DNA from: Selaginella moellendorffii
Lineage: Eukaryota; Streptophyta; Lycopodiopsida; Selaginellales; Selaginellaceae
Direction: 5' to 3'
DNA: 64,000 nucleotides
Assembly: GCF_000143415.4 (NCBI RefSeq)
Contig: NW_003314271.1
Coordinates: forward strand, 2,671,729 to 2,735,728
Shown here piece by piece: positions 11,744 through 21,959 of the stretch. The translations under genes and the position numbers were made by a program. The notes below the pieces were generated by a model, which was not told where the DNA came from, did not search any database, and saw only the letters and a program-made list of their open reading frames with translations. Positions within the stretch are counted from its first letter, which is position 1, and the number at the start of each line of letters is the position of its first letter.

Positions 11744-13437
11744 ATGCTTGCTGGAGCTTCGATCGTGGCGCTTGCGCTCCTCGTCGCGCTCGGATCGTGT
11801 GACGCTAGCCAGACCAAGGTATGCATCGTAGGTAGCGGCATTGGAGGCGCATCGGCAGCTCATTTCCTCCGCAAGTACTCCGGCCGGCCCCAAAACGAGC
11901 TCCACATCCATGTCTACGAGAGAAACAGCATCGTCGGGGGGAGAATGGCGATGGTGGATCTGCTAGGGGATAGATTTGAAGCGGGTGCCTCGATTCTCCA
12001 TCCCAAAAACCTCCACACTGTCCATTTCGTGGGTTTGCTGGGTCTAAAGCAGAAAACCTCGCCCGACAGTGAGACGTTTGGCCTCTGGGATGGGAAGAAG
12101 TTCGTGGTGAGGACTATGGATGGTGGGAGCTCGTTCATCACGAAGAAAATTGCTGGATTGATCAATGCGTTGGGGATGCTGTGGCGCTATGGTAGCGACT
12201 TGTTTAGGATGCGATCCTTTGTATCGGTAAGCTCTTGCTCCTTTACTTTGATCCTCTTGGCGATTCTCACTCTCTTTTTTGTGTGTGTCTCTCTCTTTGT
12301 TCTTATAGCAACTTCTGAAGAGATTCTTGCATTTCTATGACGAGGGAAGGACCCCGTACAGCAGTGTTAAGGATATGCTGGAGTCTGTCGAACTCTATGG
12401 TTACACGCAGCATACACTTGTCCGTGAGCTCCTTCGAGAAGGATTGTCTGTCCAGATTATCACAGAGATTGTCACGGTACGTCCACGATTTGCTTTGCGT
12501 TTTTCGTTTGTGTCTCTGACTACTCGTTGCAATTCCAGATGATAACAAGGATCAACTATGGACAAAATGTTTCTATCAGTGGCCTGGCCGGTGCGGTTTC
12601 TCTCTGTGGTTCTGGAGACGATCTCTGGGCCGTTGAAGGCGGGAACTGGCAGATGGCGGATGGTTTGATCAAGCTCTCGAATGCCTCTCTCGGTTTAAGT
12701 GATACGGTGTTATCAGTCGTGAGCAAAGATGGAGTCTACGAGGTGATGAGCTCGTCTGGGAAAAACAGGACGTGCAACGCCGTGATTATTGCCGCCTCCT
12801 TAGACGAAGAGAAAATCGTTTTCAGTCCATCCGTCGATCTACCCAAACGCTCGATGCATCACACTTTCGTTACATTCGTTCGTGGGCTCGTCAGTCGGGT
12901 AAGTGTTTTTACGTCGAGATTTTGTGGTTTGATCGTATTTTGTATGTTGCCCGAGCAGGATTACTTTGGTCTCAAGGATGCAAAACTACCGGACTTAATC
13001 GCTACGTTGGAAGTGCCCGGCATTCCATTTATATCTATTTCGGTTCTTAAGAGCTATAATGCCACCGACAACGCTTACAAAGTCTTTTCCCGAGCATCGT
13101 TGTCCGATGAGTTCCTGGACAAACTCTTCAGGTACCGTCCTCAAAGTAAATTCCCGGCTTGTCTGATTTGCTGTGTAGCGTGCGAAGGAAAACCATTCGA
13201 CTCAACTGGGCGGCCTACCCCCAGTACAACGCGCCAGAAACCTTCGCTCCAGTCATTCTTGATGGCAATCATCTCTACTATGTCAATTCGTTTGAAAACG
13301 CCGCGAGCACAATGGAGACGAGCGCTGTTGCCGCAGAGAATGTCGCACGCCTTCTCCTCATGCGCTTGTCCACTGATGGCGCCGTGTTCAACTCTGGACT
13401 CAACACCATGGCGAAACGTGGCTCAGAAGAACTGTAG
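11744..13437 (+). CDS. FCLY: farnesylcysteine lyase / prenylcysteine oxidase
   Basis: Five exons (11744-12226, 12309-12476, 12539-12898, 12959-13131, 13179-13437), all with GT-AG introns of 47-82 bp, give 480 residues in one frame. A signal peptide (about 1-21) precedes a Rossmann FAD-binding motif, KVCIVGSGIGGASAAHFLRK, and then VGGRM. The middle and C-terminus match the prenylcysteine lyase domain (for example YGYTQHTL, IIAASLDEEKI, RLNWAAYPQY). In plants this FAD enzyme oxidises farnesylcysteine, released from degraded prenylated proteins, to farnesal and cysteine. That removes an inhibitor of the carboxylmethyltransferase and affects abscisic-acid signalling. The length matches the family. 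The 3' end converges on the aminotransferase gene, with 67 bp between stop codons. Confidence 0.88.
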
Positions 13438-13504
13438 ACGCTGAATTACTGGTGACACACGGCTTTTTCTTGTGTGAAAAGAATGTGTGGACATTTTCTC
13501 TTGA

Positions 13505-15231
13505 CTATTTTGTATGTCGTGTGCAGAACGCCTCGAGTCTATCCCAACTTTCATCCAGAATAGTCTCAGGAGCAGCAAACAAGAGGCGGATCCAACCAGG
13601 AAAACCGAAAGCAGAACCTGGACGCAAGTAAATCATTAAGCATACACGCTATATCTTATTGAAGCCACTGTACCTGGTAATACCCCGAGTGCTTCCTCCT
13701 TCGCGAGAGCCACCGCAAACTCCTTATCGTCTCTGAGGTCTTTGAACTTGTCTGAATCGATTCTAATCTGCATGGAACGTTTTGAAAAACAGACTCCGGA
13801 GAGAAAGCGTTTACCATGATATACATAGAGCCTCGAGGCTTTGAAGGACAGGACAGTCCCGGGGTCTTCTGAGCTCTCTCGTAGCAAAGATCGGCTCTTG
13901 TGCTGAGTGTATCCAAAGTTTGACTGAAAAAGTCTTGTGGAGTATTTTGCAATATCTTCGGCAGCGCGGCCTGTTGAGACGTAAAGTAAGTAGCATTTTT
14001 CTAAACTTGTTTTCTGCGCTGTTACCTGAATCGGTGTACACGTTGACAGATGCATCTGTGCGAGATTTGTGAAGGCGTCCAGCACCTGGGAAGATCATAA
14101 TGGAGATTTCAGCAACCGAAAGGAAAGTTATATCGAACGACCTTTGCTTCCTTGAGGACACAGTCGGGATCACACACCGAAAGCCAGCCGAGCCTCCAGC
14201 CAGGGACGAACCAACGCTTGGAAATCCCCCCGACTGTCAACACAGGAACGTGAGACGCGAAGGCTCCCATCGGAACAAACTTTGATCCTTCGAAGGCCAT
14301 ATGAGCGTAGATCTCGTCAGCGATTATCGGCACTCGAAGCTTCCCCGCGAGCTTGGCAACCTGGACAGCGGGTGAGAAGGTGAAAAGGTGAAAAGCTCTC
14401 TCGAGTCAATACAGGCAGCGGAAGAACACACGAGAGCGAGACGCGAGGACTTTTTCACACCTGCGTCAGATGATGCGGGGTGTAGACAGATCCGCAGGGG
14501 TTCCCGGGATTGCAGAGGACTATCGCAGCAGTATCCGGATCCACCAGCCTCTCAACGCCTCGAAGATCAACCTCCCAGTCGCTGTTTGGAAGCAGATCAT
14601 ACTCGCGAACTTCAACGCCGAAGAAGTTGCAAAAGGACTGATACAGCGGGAATCCAGGCCGTGGGAGCAACATGTTGGACGGCTTTTCGCTGTTGGCCAG
14701 CGCCCCGATGCAAAACTGGATCGCCTGCGAGCACCCGGCCGTCATGAAGATGTCATCGGCTGACAACGAGTACGGTAGATCCTTGGAAAGGAACTCGGCC
14801 ACGGCGCTGGAAGAAAAGCTTACAGAATCACAAAAAAGGTATGACTTTGAAGTTCTAGTTGCTATCTCGTCGATCTAACAGTGCTCTTTTTCTTCTTTTT
14901 TTTTAATCTGTCTTTACCTGCGGCAGTCGTAGATTCCAGCTGCTTGGCTGTAGCCATTGTAGTGGAAGCCGGAGATGGCGTCCGTGAGCGCCTGGACGGC
15001 TACCTGGGGAGCTTTGATCTCGCCGAAAGCGCAGGGGTCGCCGAGAGTGAGCGAAATTGGCTTCTTTCCTCGCCCCTGGACCGTCGGCATGGATTCCATC
15101 GCTCTCCGGATTGGATTGAGGCTCCGCAATGCTGCCGGATTCGCTCCAATCGCCCACCGCTTTGGATCCACAGCCGATTCATGCGGACTGTGAGTGGCAA
15201 TCTCGCAGCGAAGCGCGAGCAAGCACGGCAT
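13505..15231 (-). CDS. TAT: tyrosine aminotransferase-like PLP enzyme
   Basis: Seven minus-strand exons (15231-14918, 14806-14461, 14360-14142, 14085-14026, 13970-13815, 13767-13674, 13617-13505) sum exactly to 434 codons, 433 residues. It is a class I/II fold-type I aminotransferase. Features seen: ISLTLGDP near the N-terminus, the cofactor pocket ADEIY (D235, Y238), the Schiff-base lysine K268 in GGISKRWFVPGWRLGW, and a C-terminal arginine in FGFPGWIRLLFA for the substrate carboxylate. The closest group in plants is tyrosine/nicotianamine aminotransferase, which makes 4-hydroxyphenylpyruvate for tocopherol, plastoquinone and phenolic synthesis. No targeting peptide is obvious, so it is probably cytosolic. 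Nicotianamine aminotransferase activity cannot be excluded from the sequence. Confidence 0.88.
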
Positions 15232-15721
15232 TTTTTCTCTTTCCTCTCCGCTCGATCTCCTTTAGCGCTCCCGATTTCCTTCAGCGCTACCTTTAAAAAG
15301 GGGAAGATTCCGGGATATTCTCACCGTAGGAAAACACGTGGGAGAGAAAAAAACAAACGAGAAGTTCTCAAATCAAATCAATAGCGAAGAGGAGAGTGAG
15401 GTTTCCTTTTTATTGAGAGATGGAAAAGGATGATCTTCCGGGCATTGTCAATTGTGTACATGGAACCTTCTCTCTAGATCACACTAACACTGAGAAGAAG
15501 AAAACAATTAGCAAAAACAGGGTCTTTGTTTTTTTTTTTTTTTCCCTCTTTCCTGTGAGTGATCCATGGAAGCTACAACGCCCGCCCAGACCTCGCTCGC
15601 TATGATCCTATGCTGCTGCTGTGTAGAAGTCACCATAATTTACAAAGCTCTCCCCCGAGAACAAGAGAAGATGAGAAAGCTTCCCTTTTTATGATCCTAG
15701 AGGGGGATTTGGGAGATTCTT

Positions 15722-16096
15722 TCATCCAGAGGCCGCGAACGTCCGCTGGAGCCCCAGCGGCGATGGCATGAGCACCGGCCGGATCAATTCCTCGTGCTGC
15801 TGCTGCGCTGCCGCGGCCGTGGCCGCCGAGAATTCCTTGAGGATTTGGCTGAGCGCCAGCCTCTCCACACCCTCTGTTTCCACCTCCTCGCTCATGTACC
15901 TCTCCTCGATCCGGAGCTTGGCGACCTGGCCGTGGAGCAAGATCGTCTCGCTGCTGCCCGAGCTCCACTGCTGCAAATTCGACACCGGCAGCCTCCGGAT
16001 TGGCGAAGAGCCGGTCCCCCTGGACGATGAATTGGCTTGCCTGGCGGTGGAATCCGCGCCCTTGTCGCCCGCCGAGGAGAAAGAGGGATTGCCCAT
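15722..16096 (-). CDS. small unknown protein with C-terminal helical region
   Basis: A single-exon frame from the ATG at 16096 gives 124 residues. The open frame extends further upstream without another ATG. The N-terminal half is Ser/Gly/Ala-rich and probably disordered. The second half is charged and predicted helical by eye (ETILLHGQVAKLRIEERYMS, then an Ala/Gln run). It ends GLQRTFAASG. I do not recognise a family. Support comes from GC-rich codon use like the neighbouring genes and a plausible 5' region to 16300. An opposite-strand frame over the same DNA is equally open, so the strand rests on the better composition and on its place upstream of a T-rich 3' region. Confidence 0.45.
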   Translation of the reverse strand: MGNPSFSSAGDKGADSTARQANSSSRGTGSSPIRRLPVSNLQQWSSGSSETILLHGQVAKLRIEERYMSEEVETEGVERLALSQILKEFSAATAAAAQQQHEELIRPVLMPSPLGLQRTFAASG

Positions 16097-16149
16097 GCCG
16101 AGAAATCGATCGGGCTGAGAGCCCAGATGGGAGGAATCCGCCGCCAATT

Positions 16150-17540
16150 GGCGACCCAGATAAGAGGAAAGGAGGATCTCCTCACGAGGAAGTGGGCAAT
16201 TGGGCTATATCTTTCTTTCTTCTTTGCTTTCTTTCTATCACCTAATCAAGAACCAAGAACAGGGGCGTAGAGTGGAAGATGCGCACACCGCAAGCGAATA
16301 TATGCGGTGGATCGATCGATCAATCGGCGAAGAAAAGCAAAATTGCGATCGGCAATCGAGTGATGCGATGCTTGGGCCAGCCAGCGACCGAGAGAGTGAG
16401 AGGAAGACGGGCTTTAAACGCCTTGGCCACTTTCCCTGTTTCACCAGGCACTGGAATCGCGTGTTGTGTGTCGCGACATTCCGTTGTCGAGATCAACGGC
16501 CCCAGTTGGTTTGAAATTCCGTGGAGGGAATGTAGGGCCGTGTTTGAACGGCACAGATCTGCCGTTGGGTGGTCGGAAGACTTGGGTTTCGTGTGGCCAG
16601 ATACCAATGCACACGTGGGCGTGTAGCAATGCGCCACGTTTTTGTCCTGCATGAAATTTCTAGAAAAAAAGTATTTCCAAGTGTGAAAGATCTAACGGAA
16701 CTATCTATCAGTTATTTCTCATCGTGTGGCTGTCAATAAAAGTTCGCATTTGGGAGTTAACTGGCGGCTAGCATGGAGCACACGTTTTTTCCCTCCATGT
16801 ATTAGTTTACACTAACGATGCAAGATTATCCTACGCAAATCTTAAGAAAACATTGACTTTGGAAGAAGTCCACTTTGAGAGGCCATGGACGCGAAAACGC
16901 GATTTTGTAGAAAAATAAATTCTAGACAAAGTAAACAATGGAGAGCGGATCCTATGATCAGTGGCACCACCAGTGTTTCGATCCAATCCAAACGAATCCA
17001 GTGTTTAGATTATCATCATCGTCAGGAAAACGATTTACAGTACGCGTGAGTCGAAAGGAAGCATCGTCTAGTTTGTGTGTGGAAGATTCTTTGGACGCCG
17101 CTTGTCCTTGTTGACGCGAGCGAGAAAAAATCTTCCACTCTAACGAGCTGGCGAATTAAGACAAGAATCACTAACCTCTACGCAAACTCCCAGTCAGATC
17201 TTAGATTCTTCCCTGGAGGGTTGCAAATCAAGACAAGGATCAGTGATTTCCAAGCGTCGGCACCAAAAAGAGCCTGGATCTTGGCGGTGCTTGAAGTTCT
17301 CATCAATGAGTCGCGGAAGAACACAAGAACTTCAGGAAAATAAAGAAAAGAAAAAACAAAGAGTAGTGTCCACTCGACACTTGGAAGCGAAGATCACCGT
17401 CCAAGTTATCCATTATGGACAAGCAGGGTCCCATACTCAAGAACACTGTTGTACTAGTGAGTGACAAGATCATAACACTCCGATTTTGTTGGCAAAACTT
17501 TTGGAGGATTGATGACATATCTAGATCGCGATGGTCACTC
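16150..17540. other. intergenic, no gene supported
   Basis: Short frames occur on both strands but none has a domain, a splice pattern or a length that convinces. The first 200 bp are probably the promoter and leader of the small minus-strand gene. The stretch at 17100-17340 has two similar phrases (gaattaagacaagaatcact and caaatcaagacaaggatcag), a weak local duplication. Confidence 0.5.
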
Positions 17541-17543
17541 ATA

Positions 17544-19382
17544 CTAGATCATCAAAACCACCAGCAACAGCAGCAGTGAGACGAGAGATAGAGATCCAAA
17601 CCGGATTTGCGAGAAAGTTCCTGCGGCAGCCGCGGTAGAAGGCCCTGGAGCGAAGGCCGAGTTGCCGCTGGCAGGGATGGTGACGCCGGGAGTTGTAAGG
17701 CCTGAGGATCCGGGAGCCGCAGCTGGCGGAAGAGCAAGCGAGCCAGCGGCGGATTTATAGCTTGGGGGAGGTGGTGGAGCTGTAAAGTTCCAGCTTTAAA
17801 TGCAAAGATCCAACCAAGAAAAAAGTCATGAAAAACGTCGTAGTACCTGGACATGAGTTTAGATTTACCGATTGTAAGCTGTGATTCACACAGAAAAATG
17901 AGTTTTTGATCGAGTTTTGCGTGAAAGGTCTTGAGTACCTGGAGAGGATGATTTTTTTCTTGAAGCCGGTGTAGAGACAGGACGTAACGTTGCACCCTTG
18001 GACGGATGCCGCGGTGGCCATGGCCCCGACGGTGAGGTTCGTTCCCAGGCATCTCATGTCCGGGCAGGATCCACTGATGACTCCCGGGGCTGGCGTGCAA
18101 TACACTCTGCGGAGGAAGTATCATTAGCGATCATCGAAAAGTTTGAAAGTGATCGAGAAAGGAGGCGCAAGAAATTTGCTAGATGCAACTGAAAGAAAAA
18201 GAGAAACTAATGATATGAGATGAAATGATCAATGAAGTTTGCTAGCTAGTAATCTTTAGAAAAATTGGAAGTGATCGAAAACGAAAGCGAGAAAGCTTTG
18301 CAGCCGATGCAATGAAAACTTGGGAGAAGCACGCGCATATGATATACGATGCATGAAGGAAAAAAAAGGTCTGTGAAGACGATGGCTACGAATATTTGCT
18401 CGATGCATAGAAGAAAAGAGCGAGAAAAATATTTCTAGGAACTGTGAAGAAAAAGCAAAAGTTTTGAATGCGCAAGAAAGCAAACAAAGATGGTGATCCG
18501 TGATCTTACTGCTGGAGATTCGGCAAGCAACTGCACTGGACGCAATGACCAGCCGTGATGATGTAGCTTCCATTCGCCACAACGAGGCCAAAATCGTAGG
18601 CGCTGCGACGGAAACTCGATCCACAAGCTAATCCAACGCACGATCAATAAAAAAAACCATGGAAGGAAGCTATAAGAACACGACGAACACGAAGAAGAGC
18701 AAACGTTACCTCGGATAGGAACCGCAACCACGTCCCCGGCCGCGAGCTCCGACGCATTGGCGACGCCATTGAGCGCCATGAAATCGCCCGGTAACGATCC
18801 ATACTCCCGGGCAAGCTCGCCAACCGTGTCGCCGCCTTGCACCACGTAAGACATGAGCAGCGCGGTGCCACCGCCGGCAAGAGAGTCGCCGCATCCACAC
18901 GAGAATGGTATCACCAGCGTCGACCCGGCCGCAACCGCGCCACCAAAGTTCGCGGCGATGCCATTCGCTTGCGCAATCTGCTTGGCGGTGACGAGCTTCC
19001 CAAAGAGAGCGTCGGCGATGGAGGCGAGCGTGTCGCCGGGGCGGGACTTGTAGAGGGTGGCATTGCCGCGCCAGATGCCATCGACGCAGGAGCAGGAGAT
19101 CGGGACCTTGACGATCCGGCGCGGCGCGATGACGAGCTGGGGAGAGCCCGGGTCGAGCGAGGATCGCAAGTCGAGGTTGTTTGCGGCAAGGAGGGAGACG
19201 GTGTCGATGTTGAAGAGCGCGGCGATGGCGCCCAGGCTCTGCGCCGCCGGGGTCCTGTAGGCCACCAGCGAGGAGCACTGCGACGCGGAGTTGCAAGACT
19301 GAATGAAGGACTTGGCGGCGGCGATGGCGAGCATGGAAGCCAGAAGGAGCACCGTTCTCTGGTGGCGATCGAGTGACCCCAT
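17544..19382 (-). CDS. LYM: LysM-domain GPI-anchored protein (LYM/CEBiP type)
   Basis: Five minus-strand exons (19382-18710, 18627-18510, 18106-17939, 17878-17847, 17779-17544) give 408 residues. The fourth exon is only 32 bp; without it the last two coding blocks are out of frame. A signal peptide (about 1-23) precedes Cys-flanked LysM repeats, with CSC and CGC spacers (VPISCSC, IPFSCGCG) and clear LysM cores (YKSRPGDTLASIADALFG; VVQGGDTVGELAREYG). Next come a Cys-rich region (AGHCVQCSC, CPDMRCLGTNLTVGA) and a Pro/Ala/Ser linker. The protein ends in a hydrophobic tail (LSLVSLLLLLVVLMI), as expected for a GPI signal. LYM/CEBiP proteins bind chitin or peptidoglycan at the cell surface with a LysM receptor kinase. 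An upstream in-frame Met at 19436 exists, but the Met at 19382 gives the better signal peptide. Confidence 0.88.
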
Positions 19383-19605
19383 TGCTCTGTTCTTTGCAGT
19401 GATCGTGATCCTGGGTGTTGCCCAAATGCTGGGCAAGGGAGCGCGAGCTTTTGGAATCGCTGGGCTTCTTACCTCGGAAAACTTGGGAGTGCGATCGATT
19501 GATGGGAATGCCGGTGGATTGAAAACCTTGGTCGCTATTGGATAAAAATGGACGGACGGATTTTTCCTCCGAGTAAAAGTAAAGTACCTGGTTAGGGTTC
19601 ATGGA

Positions 19606-20104
19606 NNNNNNNNNNNNNNNNNNNNNNNNNNNNNNNNNNNNNNNNNNNNNNNNNNNNNNNNNNNNNNNNNNNNNNNNNNNNNNNNNNNNNNNNNNNNNNN
19701 NNNNNNNNNNNNNNNNNNNNNNNNNNNNNNNNNNNNNNNNNNNNNNNNNNNNNNNNNNNNNNNNNNNNNNNNNNNNNNNNNNNNNNNNNNNNNNNNNNNN
19801 NNNNNNNNNNNNNNNNNNNNNNNNNNNNNNNNNNNNNNNNNNNNNNNNNNNNNNNNNNNNNNNNNNNNNNNNNNNNNNNNNNNNNNNNNNNNNNNNNNNN
19901 NNNNNNNNNNNNNNNNNNNNNNNNNNNNNNNNNNNNNNNNNNNNNNNNNNNNNNNNNNNNNNNNNNNNNNNNNNNNNNNNNNNNNNNNNNNNNNNNNNNN
20001 NNNNNNNNNNNNNNNNNNNNNNNNNNNNNNNNNNNNNNNNNNNNNNNNNNNNNNNNNNNNNNNNNNNNNNNNNNNNNNNNNNNNNNNNNNNNNNNNNNNN
20101 NNNN
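19606..20104. other. assembly gap (499 N)
   Basis: A continuous run of N joins the LYM promoter side to AT-rich transposon DNA. Any reading frame crossing it is an artefact. The true gap length is unknown. Confidence 0.99.
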
Positions 20105-20499
20105 CATAAAAGTAGACCAATAAAATGGGAGTAAAAAACAATTTGTCTAATGTCATACCTTCTATTAAGCTCAAAAATATGCCCAAATCATAAATTATAA
20201 CATGTTAATATATCATTTAAAAATAAATAAATAAAATTTAGATACTTAAAAACACAAAATAAAGTTTTTTAAAACTTTTTTAACTTTATTACATTCTGAT
20301 CTCAATTACACATTAATCTCCTTTAGAGAAAGAGCAAATGAGCAAATACATGAAAAAATGCCTAATTTAGAAGTTATTTGCAAGTCATTTAGTTCTTGGG
20401 TTATAGAGGTATATCTTATTCCTAAACTAGATGGGATGAAACATTTTATAATTGACTATTGTCCTTTAAACTATGATTACTTATATTTTTACTTTAGGT

Positions 20500-20860
20500 T
20501 GATAATTTGATGGATATTCTAAAGCACAATCATTATTTCACCATCTTGGACCTGGCATTAGGGTATTGGCAAATATTAATATAGCAAAGACAATTTTTCA
20601 AACTCTAATGGGTTTATATGAATTCACCATTTGATCATTGCCCTTTGCGTTTGCTATATTTCAGCATATGATGACTGAAATATTAAAAGGTTTTCAAGAT
20701 TTTTCATAAATATATTTAAACATTTTGTTAATCCACAGTGATGACATGTGTTTATGATATGTCAAATGTGCTCCAATAACTTTAGAAACACTTTTTCAAA
20801 CTCAAACATCTAAAATATAACTTTCAGGAGAATTTTTTTATGTATTTAGGGTCTGTGATT
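20500..20860 (+). pseudogene. heavily decayed Ty3/gypsy reverse transcriptase relic
   Basis: In shifting frames the stretch reads HYFTILDLALGYWQI near 20537, then a counterpart of the 'KTAFQT..G.YEF' box near 20590-20630 and a counterpart of 'ALLFQHMMTEILKGFQDF' near 20645-20705. These are the ordered RT motifs of gypsy elements, with stops and frameshifts throughout. It lies outside and upstream of the LTR pair at 21445/36754, so it is an older, separate insertion. The flanking 20105-20500 is AT-rich with nothing else seen. Confidence 0.6.
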
Positions 20861-21059
20861 TTGTGAGTAGTTAAATCTTGAAAAGTGTGGCTTTAGCATA
20901 TGTGGTTTTCATTCTTTATTCTATATTGATTTACTATAAGATAACCATGAAACAAAACTTAAACCCTTCATGTGCCATGTGTTATATGCTATATGCCACA
21001 TGCCATGTGTCAAAGGACAGTGGTGCAAAAGCCAAATTTTAGAGCCTTAGGCCACTGAA

Positions 21060-21439
21060 TAAAGGAAAGGGATAGGAACCTAGAGTAATGTTGAATTAAT
21101 CTTAGAGCTTTCAACATCCTAATGCTAGAACTAACACGCAAAACAGAGCCAAATGGAGTTTAATGCTATTTCAATATACTGGTGGCCTAACATGAGGATA
21201 TGAGTATTCCACCAGTTAACATGGTGTGGAATTTAAGCTTAGACCCAAACCAAATGTAGAACAAACACAAACACAAAAACAAAAGTTAAATTATATTTCA
21301 AGTTGGTCAACCATATTCAATCTACCCACTATCTCTACTCTATATTTAGAACCCCCCACAAGCTCCCCCCCCTGTTGAGGAACGCATGCTTTAGGATTTC
21401 ACCCTTAGCCACTCTAAGTACCAAGAGTTAGTTTTTGGG
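21060..21439. repeat. repeat family R, left half (split by the chromovirus)
   Basis: This stretch matches 27130-27571 and, in part, 26180-26510. Shared landmarks are 'gtggcctaac.tgaggatatg.gta.tccacca', 'tggtgtgga.tt.agctta.acccaa', and a C-run before 'gaggaac.c.tgcttta'. The matching sequence continues on the other side of the retroelement at 37114. R has no long coding frame that I can support and its class is unknown. Confidence 0.7.
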
Positions 21440-21444
21440 ATTAA

Positions 21445-21803
21445 TGTCAAGACCCCAACAAGATCAAGACTGGAAAATGTAGAAGACAAAGAAAAAAGCT
21501 AGTGGAACCGAAGAAAAAGCCTTAGATTGATATTGATTCAGATTGTGGAGAAATGAAACAGGCCTAACTTATATATACTAAAGGTTGATGAAGTTCCACC
21601 ACTCTTGGATCGAGGATGGCCTAAATATAACTGAGGTCAAGGAGGTGCCATGTCATCATCAAGAATGTGGTTCGAGACTCAGGAATCATATGGGAAATCG
21701 AGAGTCAGGAAAAGGGAAATGTCTCGAGAGTCAAGAATATAGTCTGTGGGTCAAGAATCTGGCGAGAGTTAGGAATGTGGCAAGAATTGGGGGATTCCTG
21801 ACA
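21445..21803 (-). repeat. LTR, 3' copy of the chromovirus
   Basis: It begins TGTCAAGACC and ends GGATTCCTGACA on the plus strand, the inverted TGTCA...TGACA ends expected of an LTR. Next to it, inside the element, is a C-rich run (gcaccccctcctc at 21804-21816), the minus-strand polypurine tract. A tatatata-like box lies at 21571-21578. It aligns along its whole length with 36754-37108. Confidence 0.9.
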
Positions 21804-21959
21804 GCACCCCCTCCTCAATAACGAGTAGAACAAGGACGTGAATGAGAACAAAGAGGAGGATAAGATAGGTGGCAAGGGACGGGAGAGGGAGAATAAAAAG
21901 AATGAGGACTGGGATGAGAAGGATAATGGTGGTGGAAGTCCTGAACAAGGTCAGGAGAA

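Noticed and set aside
19592-20186. Long frames across the N run
   Set aside because: They consist of unknown bases and are artefacts of the assembly gap.
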